The notes below the pieces were generated by a model. That model had not been told where the DNA came from. It did not search any database and saw only the letters and a list, made by a program, of their open reading frames with translations. Below, one piece after another: positions 27,423 to 36,508 of a DNA stretch of 64,000 bases. The stretch lies in assembly GCA_963770505.1 (NCBI GenBank), contig CAVYPR010000001.1, positions 992,001 to 1,056,000 of the forward strand, written 5' to 3'. Numbering within the stretch: the first letter of the stretch is position 1; every line of letters starts with the position of its first letter. The position numbers were made by a program, and so were the translations under genes. This DNA is from CAVYPR01 sp963770505. GTDB taxonomy: Bacteria > Actinomycetota > Acidimicrobiia > Acidimicrobiales > RAAP-2.

Positions 27423-28618
27423 GGCGGGGACCCTCCCGCGAGCAGGTCGCGGACCTGGGCCACGTCCTTGTCGCCGCGCCCCGACAGGGTCACGAGCACG
27501 GTCGACCCCTCGGGCACCGACCGGCCGGTCTCGCGGGCCAGCCAGGCCAGGGCGTGGGCCGGCTCGAGGGCGGGGATGATCCCCTCGGTCTCGGCCAGCA
27601 GGCGGAAGGCGGCCACCACCTCGTCGTCGTCGGCCCGCTCGTAGGTGGCGCGGCCGATCGCCGCCAGGTGGGCGTGCTCGGGGCCGATGCCCGGGTAGTC
27701 GAGGCCGGCCGAGATGGAGTGCGCCTCGAGGATCTGACCGCTCTCGTCCTGGAGGAGCTGGGAGCGCATCCCGTGCAGGACGCCGGGGATGCCCGCCGAC
27801 GCCGCCGCCCCGCCGGCCGCCTCCACCCCGACCAGCCGGGCGGTCGTGTCGACGAACCCGGCGAAGGTCCCGGCCGCGTTGGATCCCCCGCCCACGCAGG
27901 CCACCACCAGGTCGGGGTCGGCCCCGCCGAGCAGCTGGCGGCACTGGGACCGGGCCTCCTCCCCCACCACCCGCTGGAACTCGCGCACCATGTAGGGGAA
28001 GGGGTGGGGCCCCATCACCGAGCCGATGCAGTAGTGGGTGGTGGCCACCGAGGCCACCCACTCGCGCAGGGCCTCGTTCACGGCGTCCTTCAAGGTGGCG
28101 CTGCCCGAGGCGACGGGGCGGACCTCGGCCCCCAGCAGCTCCATGCGGAAGACGTTCAGCTGCTGGCGCCGGGTGTCCACCTCGCCCATGTAGACCACGC
28201 ACTCGAGGCCGAGGAGGGCCGCCGCGGTGGCGGCGGCCACCCCGTGCTGGCCGGCCCCGGTCTCGGCGATCATCCGGTGCTTGCCCATACGCCGGGTGAG
28301 GAGCGCCTGGCCGACCACGTTGTTCAGCTTGTGCGAGCCGGTGTGGGCCAGGTCCTCGCGCTTCAAGAGCACCCGCACCCCGAGCTGCGCGGAGAGACGC
28401 CGGCACTCGGTGAGCGGGGTGGGCCGGCCCCCGTAGTCGCGCAGGATCTCGTCGAACTCGCGGTGGAAGCCAGGGTCGGCCCAGGCCCGGCCGAAGGCCT
28501 CCTCGAGCTCGTAGCAGGCCGGGATCAGCGACTCGGGGACGAAGCGGCCCCCGAACTCGCCGAACCTCCCGTCGGGCCCGGGCTCGGCCATGAGCCCGGC
28601 CGGCTCGGGGGGGCTCAC
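27419..28618 (-). CDS. trpB: Tryptophan synthase beta chain
   Basis: 399 residues, PLP enzyme. The PLP lysine lies in HTGSHKLNNVVGQ, the phosphate-binding loop in CVGGGSNAAGTF, and the catalytic Glu region in IAETGAGQHGVAAA. It condenses indole with serine to tryptophan. GTG 28618 forms a GTGA overlap with the trpF stop; an internal ATG at 28591 is an alternative start. The internal sequence is complete. Confidence 0.95.
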   Translation of the reverse strand: MSPPEPAGLMAEPGPDGRFGEFGGRFVPESLIPACYELEEAFGRAWADPGFHREFDEILRDYGGRPTPLTECRRLSAQLGVRVLLKREDLAHTGSHKLNNVVGQALLTRRMGKHRMIAETGAGQHGVAAATAAALLGLECVVYMGEVDTRRQQLNVFRMELLGAEVRPVASGSATLKDAVNEALREWVASVATTHYCIGSVMGPHPFPYMVREFQRVVGEEARSQCRQLLGGADPDLVVACVGGGSNAAGTFAGFVDTTARLVGVEAAGGAAASAGIPGVLHGMRSQLLQDESGQILEAHSISAGLDYPGIGPEHAHLAAIGRATYERADDDEVVAAFRLLAETEGIIPALEPAHALAWLARETGRSVPEGSTVLVTLSGRGDKDVAQVRDLLAGGSPP

Positions 28619-29349
28619 CCCTGCACCCAGTCGTAGGGGTCGGCGTCGGGGCCGTCGGCCCCGTCGCCGTCGGCCTCCTCGTGCCCGAGCGCCAGCTGGC
28701 GGGCGGCCTGGCGGGCGTTGGCCACGAAGGCGCGCAACAGCCGGGGGTCCTTGTGACCCGGGGACGCCTCCACCCCGCTGCAGACGTCCACCCCGTAGGG
28801 GTGCAGGTGGGCCACGGCCTGGGCCACGTTCTCGGGGCGCAGCCCGCCCGAGACGATGAGCCGGCGCGGGTCGGCCACGCCCTCGCCCATGCGCCAGTCG
28901 AAGACCTCCCCCGACCCGGGGTTCTCCCCGTCGATGAGGATGTAGTCGGCCCCGAAGTCGGCGAAGCGCCCGATGGTCCGGTCGCCGGCCGGGAAGGCCT
29001 TGATGGTGCGGGGCACCCGCTGGCGCACCCACCGTGCCTCCTCGGCCGTCTCGTGGCCGTGGAGCTGGACGGCGCCGAGGCCGATGTGGTTGGCGATCTC
29101 CACCACCCGCCCCGGCGCCTCGTCGCGGAAGACCCCCACCGAGAGCACGCCGTGGGGTAGGCGCTTGACGATGTCGGCCACCGTGGCCGGGGCCACCTGG
29201 CGCGGCGAGGGGGCGAACACGAAGCCCACGGCGTCGGCCCCGAGGCCCACGGCCAAGAGCGCGTCGGCCTCGTTGGTGAGCCCGCAGATCTTGACCATGA
29301 GGTCGGCGCCGCCCGCCTCGGCGCCGTCGCCCGTTCCGTCGGCGCTCAC
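28615..29349 (-). CDS. trpF: Phosphoribosylanthranilate isomerase
   Basis: 244 residues, slightly long because of a 17-residue lead and an acidic C-terminal tail (EEADGDGADGPDADPYDW). The core has VKICGLTNEADAL with catalytic Cys, GFVFAPSPRQVAP, VQLHGHE, and the catalytic Asp/Gly-rich ILIDGENPGSGEVFDW and VSGGLRPENV. It isomerises PRA to CdRP. GTG 29349 shares four bases with the trpC stop; M18 (29298) could be the true start. Many actinobacteria lack TrpF and use PriA, so its presence here is worth noting. Confidence 0.93.
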   Translation of the reverse strand: MSADGTGDGAEAGGADLMVKICGLTNEADALLAVGLGADAVGFVFAPSPRQVAPATVADIVKRLPHGVLSVGVFRDEAPGRVVEIANHIGLGAVQLHGHETAEEARWVRQRVPRTIKAFPAGDRTIGRFADFGADYILIDGENPGSGEVFDWRMGEGVADPRRLIVSGGLRPENVAQAVAHLHPYGVDVCSGVEASPGHKDPRLLRAFVANARQAARQLALGHEEADGDGADGPDADPYDWVQG

Positions 29350-30197
29350 GACCGGCGGCTCCCGGCCCGCGGCGCCCCAGTGGGACGGGCCGGCCGGGCG
29401 CGCCTAGCCACGGGGTGGCCGGCCAGGGCGGCCACCGCCGCCGACCGGTCGCCTGCCCGGACGAGGGACTCCCCCACCAACACCGCCTGGTAACCGGCGG
29501 CGGCCAGCCGCCCGGCGTCGGCCGGTCCGCCGATCCCCGACTCGGCCACCGCCACCACGTCCCCGGGGATCTCGGCCGCCAGGCGCACGGCCCGCTCCCG
29601 GTCGACCTCGAAGGTGGACAGGTCGCGCTGGTTGACCCCCACGAGGCGCGCCCCGGCCTCGAGGGCCCGGGCCAGCTCGGCGTGGTCGTGCACCTCGACC
29701 AGGGCGTCGAGGCCGAGCCGGCCGGCCAGGGCCGAGAGCTCGGCCAGCTCGGTGTCCGACAGGGCGGCCACGATGAGCAGCACGGCGTCGGCCCCCATCA
29801 GCCGGGCGTCGCAGACATCGGCCAATGAGACGGTGAAGTCCTTGCGCAGGACGGGGAGGCCGACCGCGGCCCGGGCCGCGGCCAGGTCCCCGGGCGAACC
29901 GCCGAAGTAGTCGCGGTCGGTGAGGACCGACAGGCAGGTCGCCCCGCCGGCGGCGTAGGAGGCGGCCACCGCGGCGGGGTCGAGGCCGGCGTCGAGGTCG
30001 CCCTTGGACGGCGACCGGCGCTTCACCTCGGCCACCACGGCCAGGCCGTCGACGGCCCGCGCGGCGAGGGCCGCGGCGAAGGGGCGCACCGCCGAGGCGC
30101 AGGCGAGGGCCCGCTCGGCGAGCTCGTCGGGGTCGCGACGGTCCCCCCGCGTCGCCGCCCGGTGGGCAGCGACGATCTCGGCCAGGTAGGTGGGCAT
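29346..30197 (-). CDS. trpC: Indole-3-glycerol phosphate synthase
   Basis: 283 residues, TIM barrel. Characteristic motifs are VVAEVKRRSPSKGDL, CLSVLTDRDYFGGS, VLRKDFTVS with catalytic Lys, LVEVHDHAELARAL, GVNQRDLSTFEVD and AVAESGI. It makes indole-3-glycerol phosphate from CdRP. ATG 30197 is chosen as the start of the family-typical MPTYLAEIVAAHR. First gene of the trpC-F-B-A block; trpE, trpG and trpD are not in the window. The 100 bases upstream are shared with the divergent response-regulator gene. Confidence 0.94.
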   Translation of the reverse strand: MPTYLAEIVAAHRAATRGDRRDPDELAERALACASAVRPFAAALAARAVDGLAVVAEVKRRSPSKGDLDAGLDPAAVAASYAAGGATCLSVLTDRDYFGGSPGDLAAARAAVGLPVLRKDFTVSLADVCDARLMGADAVLLIVAALSDTELAELSALAGRLGLDALVEVHDHAELARALEAGARLVGVNQRDLSTFEVDRERAVRLAAEIPGDVVAVAESGIGGPADAGRLAAAGYQAVLVGESLVRAGDRSAAVAALAGHPVARRARPARPTGAPRAGSRRS

Positions 30198-30300
30198 GGC
30201 CGACCTAGCGTAGCGGGGGGGCCGTCGGAACCCCGGACCATCCGCCCGCCCGCCCGGGCCTTGCCCCACCGACGGGCCCGGCTGGTGGCAGGCTGGTCGC

Positions 30301-31002
30301 GTGGGCGCAGAAGGCGGCAACGGCGGGGCCAACGGCACGCTGGTGGTGATCGAAGACGACCACCACATCTCGGACCTCGTCGCCCTGTACCTGCGGCGCG
30401 ACGGGTTCCGGGTGCTGCAGTCCGACGACGGGGCCGCGGGGCTGGCCCACGTCGCGCGCGAACGGGCCCGGCTGGTCATCGTCGACGTCGGGCTCCCCGG
30501 CGAGATGGACGGCTTCGAGGTGTGCCGCCGGCTGCGCCAGCAGGGCGGGGTGCCGGTGGTGATGCTGACCGCCCGCGACGACGAGGTCGACCGGGTACTC
30601 GGGCTCGAGCTCGGGGCCGACGACTACGTCACCAAGCCGTTCTCCGCCCGCGAGCTGGTGGCCAGGGTCCACGCCATCCTCCGCCGCAGCGCCGGGACGT
30701 CGGCCCCGTCCCCGGCGCCGGTGCTCGGCGTGGGGGACGTCGAGGTCGACACCGGCCGGCGGGAGGTGCGGACGCCGGCGGGACCGGTCGCCCTCACCAC
30801 CCGGGAGTTCGACCTGCTCGCCTACCTCGCCGCCAACCGTGGGCTGGCCCTCTCCCGGCGACAGCTGCTGGACGGGGTGTGGGGCGAGGGCTGGTACGGC
30901 GACGAGCGCACGGTGGACGTGCACGTCCGTCAGCTGCGCAAGAAGCTCGGCGACGCCCTGCCCCTGACCACGGTGTGGGGCGTCGGCTACCGGCTCGGGT
31001 AG
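30301..31002 (+). CDS. OmpR/PhoB-family response regulator
   Basis: 233 residues. The receiver has the acidic pair in VVIEDDHHISDLVALYL, phosphoacceptor Asp in LVIVDVGLPGEMDG, Thr in VVMLTARDDEVDR and Lys in DDYVTKPFSARELVAR. The winged-helix DNA-binding domain ends TVDVHVRQLRKKLGDALP and TVWGVGYRLG. It probably regulates envelope or stress genes with the kinase encoded 11 bases downstream. Targets unknown. GTG 30301 is the only start ahead of the first strand. Confidence 0.92.
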   Translation: MGAEGGNGGANGTLVVIEDDHHISDLVALYLRRDGFRVLQSDDGAAGLAHVARERARLVIVDVGLPGEMDGFEVCRRLRQQGGVPVVMLTARDDEVDRVLGLELGADDYVTKPFSARELVARVHAILRRSAGTSAPSPAPVLGVGDVEVDTGRREVRTPAGPVALTTREFDLLAYLAANRGLALSRRQLLDGVWGEGWYGDERTVDVHVRQLRKKLGDALPLTTVWGVGYRLG

Positions 31003-31013
31003 CGGGGCCCCTC

Positions 31014-32420
31014 GTGCGCCGGCGGCTCGTGGTGGCCATCCTGCTCCTGGTGGCCGGGACGCTCCTGCTGGCCGGAGCCGGCGGCTTCGTCCTCATCCGC
31101 CGGGCCTCGGCCAACACCGCCGAGCAGCAGCTCTACACCCAGGCCAAGGCCCTGGCCGAGTACCAGCACCCCCAGGTGGTCTTCGACAAGCTGGGAGCGG
31201 TCAAGTACATCGGCCAGTACGACACCCTGGCGGTGGTCGGTCTCGACGCCGCGGGCCACCTCTCCGGCCCCCTCCCTCCCGTCACCGACGGCCGCTACCT
31301 CGACACCACGGCCCTGGCGGAGGGCGACTCGGTGGGCGGCCACACCTCCAGCGAGGTCTACGTCCTCATCCCCCTCGACCTCGGCGCGGCCCAGAAGCAG
31401 CGCCTGGCGCCCCCCGTCCCCCCGGCCGACACGGCGGTGCTCGTGGCCACCCGCTCCTTCACGCCGGTGACCGGCGGCATCGTCTACTTCATCGTGCTCG
31501 GCCTGGGCTGCCTGCTGGTGGCCGGGGCCGTCGCCTACTGGCTGGCCAGCCGGTTCTCCCGCCCCCTCATCACCGCGGCCGAGACCACCGGCCGCATCGC
31601 CGGCGGCGACCTCGACGCCCGCATGGCCCGCTCGCCCGGCGACATGGCCGAATTCGCCTCCCTGGCCGTCGCCATCAACGCCATGGGCGACCGGCTCCGC
31701 GAGGCCCGCCAGCAGCAGCGCCAGTTCCTGCTCTCGGTCTCCCACGAGCTGCGGACGCCCCTCACCTCCATCCGCGGCTACGCCGACGCCCTCACCGAGG
31801 GGGCCACCGACGACGTGGCCGGGGCGGTGGAGATCATCGGCACCGAGGCCCGCCGCCTCGAGCGCCTCGTCCAGGACCTGCTCGACCTGGCCCGACTGGA
31901 CGCCCGGCGTTTCAGCCTCCGGGCCGGCCCGGTCGACGCCGTCGAGGTGGCCAGCCGGGCCGTCGAGCGCATGCGGCCCGAGGCCGCGTCGGCCGACGTG
32001 GAGCTCTCCCTCAGCGCGCCCGGACCCGGGACGCTGCCCGTGGTGACCGACCCCGACCGCCTCGACCAGGTCCTCTCGAACCTCATGGAGAACGCCCTGC
32101 GGTTCGCCCGCTCGCGGATCGCCGTCGGGGCGCGGCGGGAGGACGGCCGGGTCCTGTTGTGGGTGGACGACGACGGGCCGGGCATCCCCCCGGGGGACAT
32201 GGAGCGCGTCTTCACCCCCCACTTCACCTCCGACCGCACCGGCGTCCGGCGGGCCGGCACCGGACTGGGCCTGGCCATCGTGGCCGAGCTGGCGACGGCG
32301 ATGGGCGGGGGCGCCCGGGCCGAGTCACCCCTCGAAGCGGGCGACGGGACGCGCATGGTGGTCTGGCTCCCGGCCGCCGGCCCGACCGAACGGGCCGCTC
32401 CGGACTCCGCCCGGAGGTGA
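31014..32420 (+). CDS. Membrane sensor histidine kinase
   Basis: 468 residues. TM1 (VVAILLLVAGTLLLAGAGGF), an extracytoplasmic sensor of about 110 residues, TM2 (IVYFIVLGLGCLLVAGAVAY), a HAMP domain (SRPLITAAETTGRIAGGDL), HisKA with the phosphorylated His in LLSVSHELRTPLTSIRGY, and HATPase_c with the N-box LMENALRFA, DDGPGIP and GTGLGLAIV. Cognate kinase of the upstream regulator. The sensor shows no recognisable domain. GTG 31014 starts right before the first membrane helix. Confidence 0.93.
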   Translation: MRRRLVVAILLLVAGTLLLAGAGGFVLIRRASANTAEQQLYTQAKALAEYQHPQVVFDKLGAVKYIGQYDTLAVVGLDAAGHLSGPLPPVTDGRYLDTTALAEGDSVGGHTSSEVYVLIPLDLGAAQKQRLAPPVPPADTAVLVATRSFTPVTGGIVYFIVLGLGCLLVAGAVAYWLASRFSRPLITAAETTGRIAGGDLDARMARSPGDMAEFASLAVAINAMGDRLREARQQQRQFLLSVSHELRTPLTSIRGYADALTEGATDDVAGAVEIIGTEARRLERLVQDLLDLARLDARRFSLRAGPVDAVEVASRAVERMRPEAASADVELSLSAPGPGTLPVVTDPDRLDQVLSNLMENALRFARSRIAVGARREDGRVLLWVDDDGPGIPPGDMERVFTPHFTSDRTGVRRAGTGLGLAIVAELATAMGGGARAESPLEAGDGTRMVVWLPAAGPTERAAPDSARR

Positions 32421-32535
32421 ACGCGGCCACCGTCGAGCGCTCGAGCGCGGATCCCCGGTACGCGGGATTCGGGCGGTAAGCTCCTGGCGGAGCGCCGGGA
32501 AGCCTGGTCGGCATGGAGCCAGAGTCGGAGAGCCC

Positions 32536-33954
32536 GTGACCGAGCCACCCCTGCCACAGCTAGAGCCCAAGGTCGCCTCGGTCCGGGCGCGGCGGCGCAA
32601 GCTGCCCGGTTGGCGGGCCGAGGAGCTCCGGACCGGCTTCTGGCTCGTCCCCACCCTGATGGTCGTGGTGGCGGTGGTCGTCTTCGCCGTCACCATCGCC
32701 GTCGACCTGGCGACATTCCATCACCACCTGACCCTCCCGTTCTGGATCAAGGCTTGGAGGGCCACAAGCGGGCGGCAGGTCCTCATCGCCATCGCCGCCG
32801 CCATCATCACGGTCATCGGCGTGGTCTTCTCGATCACCATCCTCGCCCTCACCCTGGCCTCCCAGCAGTTCGGGCCCCGCATGATGCGCAACTTCGTGCG
32901 CGACCTGGGCAACCAGATGACCCTCGGGATCTTCGTGGGCACCTTCGTGTACTGCGTGCTGACGCTGGGGTTCATCACCACCTCGAGGGACGTGAACTTC
33001 GTCCCCCACCTCTCGATCACGGTCGCCGAGGCGTTGCTCATCGTCGACCTCGGGGTGCTCATCTACTTCATCCACCACATCTCCAAGTCGATCCAGCTGC
33101 CCGAGGTCATCGCCCAGATCGCCGACGACCTCCTCCTCGCCATCGACAGCGAGTTCCCCGCATCCGACGGCACAGCCGCCCTCGCCCCCGACCCGTCGGG
33201 TCGCAGCCTGGACGACCTGACCAAGCTGCTCGACGAGCGCGGGGCGCCGGTGCCGGCGGTGGCCAACGGCTACCTGCAGTACGTGGCCTTCTCGCGCCTG
33301 GTGGCCATCGCCGCCAAGCTCGACTGCGTCATCCGGCTCTCCCTGCGGCCCGGCCACTTCGTGGTGGCCGGTCGCCCCCTGGCCACGGTGTGGCCGGCCG
33401 GTGCGGCCACCCAGCTCCGACAGGCCATGACCACGGCGCACCTCACCGGGCCGCACCGCACCTTGAGCCAGGACCCGGTGTTCGCCATCGACCAGCTGGT
33501 GGAGATCGCCATCCGGGCCCTGTCGCCAGCGGTGAACGACACCTTCACCGCCCTCACCTGCATCGACTGGCTGTCGGCCGGCCTGGCCCAGGTCTCAGGG
33601 CGCGAGCTGAGCGAAGGAGTCTTCCGCGACCAGCACGGCCGCATCCGCCTCATCGAGCACGACCCCAGCTATCCCAGGATGGTCAACCGGGCCTTCGACA
33701 AGATCCGCCAGGCCGGCCGGGGCATGCCGGCCGTCATCATCCGCCTCCTCGACGCCCTCTCCCACGTCACCGAGTACACGGTCGACACCGAGCAGCGGTC
33801 GGTGCTCCTCCGCCAGGCGGAGATGATCCTCCGGGGGGCCGAGGCCGATCTCGACGAGCCCAACGACCTCGACGACGTGCGCCTCCGCTACCGCCAGCTG
33901 GTGGCCACGGCGAGCCGCATGCGCGTCAAGCCTCGGCCGGCCGGGGCGGTGTGA
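32536..33954 (+). CDS. DUF2254 family membrane protein
   Basis: 472 residues with four membrane helices in the first 210 (LVPTLMVVVAVVVFAVTIAV; QVLIAIAAAIITVIGVVFSI; LGIFVGTFVYCVLTLGFITT; ITVAEALLIVDLGVLIYFI). The hallmark SITILALTLASQQFGPRMMR sits in the loop after helix 2. A cytoplasmic C-terminal domain of about 250 residues includes SPAVNDTFTALTCIDWL. This matches DUF2254, widespread and uncharacterised. GTG 32536 follows the kinase by 115 bases. No operon partner is evident. Confidence 0.85.
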   Translation: MTEPPLPQLEPKVASVRARRRKLPGWRAEELRTGFWLVPTLMVVVAVVVFAVTIAVDLATFHHHLTLPFWIKAWRATSGRQVLIAIAAAIITVIGVVFSITILALTLASQQFGPRMMRNFVRDLGNQMTLGIFVGTFVYCVLTLGFITTSRDVNFVPHLSITVAEALLIVDLGVLIYFIHHISKSIQLPEVIAQIADDLLLAIDSEFPASDGTAALAPDPSGRSLDDLTKLLDERGAPVPAVANGYLQYVAFSRLVAIAAKLDCVIRLSLRPGHFVVAGRPLATVWPAGAATQLRQAMTTAHLTGPHRTLSQDPVFAIDQLVEIAIRALSPAVNDTFTALTCIDWLSAGLAQVSGRELSEGVFRDQHGRIRLIEHDPSYPRMVNRAFDKIRQAGRGMPAVIIRLLDALSHVTEYTVDTEQRSVLLRQAEMILRGAEADLDEPNDLDDVRLRYRQLVATASRMRVKPRPAGAV

Positions 33955-34115
33955 GCCCCCAGCGAACCGGGTCCTCGGCCGAGTCGGACCGGCGCCCGGG
34001 ACCCGAGCAGGGGCCGGGCGGCCCTGCCGCCCGGCGGATCCCCCGGTGCCGCGCCGGCCAGTCGGGGCGCGCCTAGTCTCGGCCAGGTCCCGTGCCCGCC
34101 AACCGGAGGCAACAC

Positions 34116-34958
34116 GTGCCCACGCTCGACCGCTGGATCGGCCGACAGCCCCTGGCCGCCAAGGTGCCCGAGATCACCATCGTGTTCTGGGTGATCAAGC
34201 TCCTGACCACGGCGGCCGGCGAGGCCACGTCGGACTACCTGTCGCTCCACAGCGTCGTGGTCGGCGGGGCGATCGAGGTGCTGGTGGTGGTGGTCGCCTT
34301 CTGGTGGCAGCTGCACACCCGGCGCTACTTCGCTCCCCCCTACTGGTTCCTGGCCCTGGCCATCGCCATCTTCGGCACCGGCGCCGCCGACGTCCTGCAC
34401 AAAGAGTTCAAGATCCCCTACGCCGGCACCACCGTGCTCTGGGCGGTGGTGCTGGCCGGCGTCTTCGTGACCTGGTACCGCAGCGAGCGCACCCTTTCCA
34501 TCCACAGCATCACGACGCGCCGGCGCGAGCTGTTCTACTGGGCCACGGTCTTCGCCACCTTCGCCCTGGGGACCGCGCTCGGCGACTTCACGGCGACCGC
34601 GCTGGGGCTGGGCTACCTGGCCTCGACCTTCTTCTTCGCCGCGGTGATCATGATCCCGGCCGTCGCCTGGAAGATCTTCGGACTGAACGAGGTGGTCGCC
34701 TTCTGGTTCGCCTACGTGGTCACCCGCCCGCTGGGCGCGTCGGTGGCCGACTACCTCTCCAAGCCGCACGAGCTGAGCGGGGCCAACTTCGGCGACGGGC
34801 TCATCGCCGTGGTGATGACCGTGCCCATCGTGCTCCTGGTGGCCTACCTGACGGTGCGCCGCACGGACATCCAGCGGCCCTCCGGGGCCGGGTGGCCCCC
34901 CCACGACGATCCGGCACGCGGCCCAGGCTGGATCGGCGAGGAGCCCCCGCCCCAGTAG
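34116..34958 (+). CDS. COG4705-type repeat membrane protein
   Basis: 280 residues, about eight membrane helices. Motifs with internally repeated character, KLLTTAAGEATSDYL, FALGTALGDFTATALGLGYL and YVVTRPLGASVADYLSK, place it in the COG4705 family of uncharacterised membrane proteins built from a duplicated T.A.GD..(A/S)D.L unit. Start GTG 34116 is chosen because GGAGG lies six bases upstream (34105-34109); GTG 34092 is the alternative. The C-terminus is a Pro/Gly-rich cytoplasmic tail. Function unknown; conserved Asp/Glu in helices hints at ion or small-solute transport. Confidence 0.75.
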   Translation: MPTLDRWIGRQPLAAKVPEITIVFWVIKLLTTAAGEATSDYLSLHSVVVGGAIEVLVVVVAFWWQLHTRRYFAPPYWFLALAIAIFGTGAADVLHKEFKIPYAGTTVLWAVVLAGVFVTWYRSERTLSIHSITTRRRELFYWATVFATFALGTALGDFTATALGLGYLASTFFFAAVIMIPAVAWKIFGLNEVVAFWFAYVVTRPLGASVADYLSKPHELSGANFGDGLIAVVMTVPIVLLVAYLTVRRTDIQRPSGAGWPPHDDPARGPGWIGEEPPPQ

Positions 34959-34987
34959 GGCGGTGGGCCGGAGGCCGGCCGGGCTCC

Positions 34988-35503
34988 TCAGGCCGCCGAC
35001 CGCGGGCGGCGACGCCCGCGCAGCGGCGCCAGGCGCACCAGCGCGTTGTAGGTCACGACGGCGATGGCCACGTGCATGGCCATGAGCACCGCCACCGCCT
35101 CGAGCGGTGCGCCGTGCAGGAGGATCCAGACGTCGGGGAGGAAGAGCACCAGGGTGACGGCGACGGCCAAGCGGAAGAAGAGCCACCTCGGGGCCGACGT
35201 GAGCCGGGTCACCACCGGCCAGGCGGCACAGGCCACGACCACTCCGATGACGGTGAGCTTGGCGTAGTCACCGAAGGCGAAGTGCACGTAGCCGCGGGTC
35301 GAGGGGAAGATCGCCGTGCCCAGGGCCACCAGGGCCGCGTCCGCCGCCAGCGAGCCGGCGAGCGCCACCACCGTGGCCACGACCACGGCAGCCATGCGGG
35401 GCGGCCGCCGGACCGGGGAGAAGTCGATGCGGGCGAGGGCCAGCGCGCGCGGGACGGGGCCCACTTCGGTGCGCGATGGCCGCGGGTCGAGTGAGGAGTT
35501 CAT
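34988..35503 (-). CDS. DUF6069-like four-helix membrane protein
   Basis: 171 residues with four predicted membrane helices (VVVATVVALAGSLAADAALV, LTVIGVVVACAAWPVVTRL, LAVAVTLVLFLPDVWILL, AVAVLMAMHVAIAVVTYNAL). The length, spacing and the late His in the fourth helix match DUF6069 proteins of actinobacteria. ATG 35503 has GGGAGG six bases upstream. It ends 29 bases from the convergent COG4705 gene. Function unknown. Confidence 0.7.
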   Translation of the reverse strand: MNSSLDPRPSRTEVGPVPRALALARIDFSPVRRPPRMAAVVVATVVALAGSLAADAALVALGTAIFPSTRGYVHFAFGDYAKLTVIGVVVACAAWPVVTRLTSAPRWLFFRLAVAVTLVLFLPDVWILLHGAPLEAVAVLMAMHVAIAVVTYNALVRLAPLRGRRRPRSAA

Positions 35504-35558
35504 CGTCCTCCCAGCGTACGGACCGTGCCTGACGACCCGATGAACGACCGCCTCGGTG

Positions 35559-36455
35559 TCAATCGGGCACGACCCCGGTGGCGGCCAGGGCGTTCCCCTC
35601 CCCCGCCAGCACGCTGCCGGCGTTGGCCGCCACCACCAGCACCAGGGCCGCCAGTTCGCGCCAGGTGAGCCGTTGCCCCAGGGCGACCAGGCCCACCAGG
35701 GCGGCCACGGCCGGGTCGAGGGAGAGCAGCACCCCGAAGGCCCGGTGGGTGACCCGGCGCAGGGCGACCAGCTCCAGCGAGTAGGGCAGGACCGAGGAGA
35801 GCAGGGCCACGGCGGCGCCGATGCCGATGGCACCGGGCCGCACCATGGACCTCCCGGCGGTGGCGAGGCCCACCGGCAGGACGACCACGGCCGCCACGAT
35901 CATGGCCAGGGCCAGGCCCGAGGGTCCGGGGAAGCGCCGCCCGGTCTCCTTGCTGAGCACGATGTAGCCGGCCCAGCAGGCGCCGGCCAGGAGGGCCATG
36001 CCCACCCCCACCAGGTCGAGGTGGTGGACGCCGCCGGCGGTGAGCAGGGCCACCCCGGTCCCGGCCAGGAGGGCCCACACCAGGTCGACCGGGCGCCGGG
36101 ACCCGATGATGGTGACGGCCAGCGGGCCGGCGAACTCGACCGTCACCGCCACCCCGAGGGGGATGCGGGCGATGGCCTCGTAGAAGGTGAGGTTCATGGC
36201 GGCCAGGGTCAGCCCGAAGGCCACGGCCACCCCGACGTCGGCGCGGGGCACCGACAGGTGACGTGGCCGCAGGAGGCCGGCCATGAGCGCGGCGGCCAGG
36301 ACCAACCGCAGCGTGACCGCCCCGGTCGGCCCCACCGAGTCGAACAGGTGGGTGGCCAGGGCCGCCCCGCACTGCACCGAGACGGCGGCCGTCGCCACCA
36401 GGGCCAGGGCGGGCGGCTGCCTCGGACCGGCCACCTTTGTCCCCCGTCCGCGCAC
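35559..36455 (-). CDS. EamA/RhtA-type DMT-family transporter
   Basis: 298 residues with ten hydrophobic helices in two EamA repeats. AATHLFDSVGPTGAVTLRL, AMNLTFYEAIARIPLGVAV, SSVLPYSLELVALRRV and FGVLLSLDPAVAALVGL are the signature segments of the RhtA (threonine/homoserine efflux) branch. Export of amino acids or similar metabolites is likely. It starts at GTG 36455 with MRGRGTK. Separated by 55 bases from the downstream DUF6069 gene in the same direction. Confidence 0.88.
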   Translation of the reverse strand: MRGRGTKVAGPRQPPALALVATAAVSVQCGAALATHLFDSVGPTGAVTLRLVLAAALMAGLLRPRHLSVPRADVGVAVAFGLTLAAMNLTFYEAIARIPLGVAVTVEFAGPLAVTIIGSRRPVDLVWALLAGTGVALLTAGGVHHLDLVGVGMALLAGACWAGYIVLSKETGRRFPGPSGLALAMIVAAVVVLPVGLATAGRSMVRPGAIGIGAAVALLSSVLPYSLELVALRRVTHRAFGVLLSLDPAVAALVGLVALGQRLTWRELAALVLVVAANAGSVLAGEGNALAATGVVPD

Positions 36456-36508
36456 CCTCCGACCCTAGGGACTCCCCGCGGCGCAGGGCACCCGGTCCGG
36501 CGGGCCGG

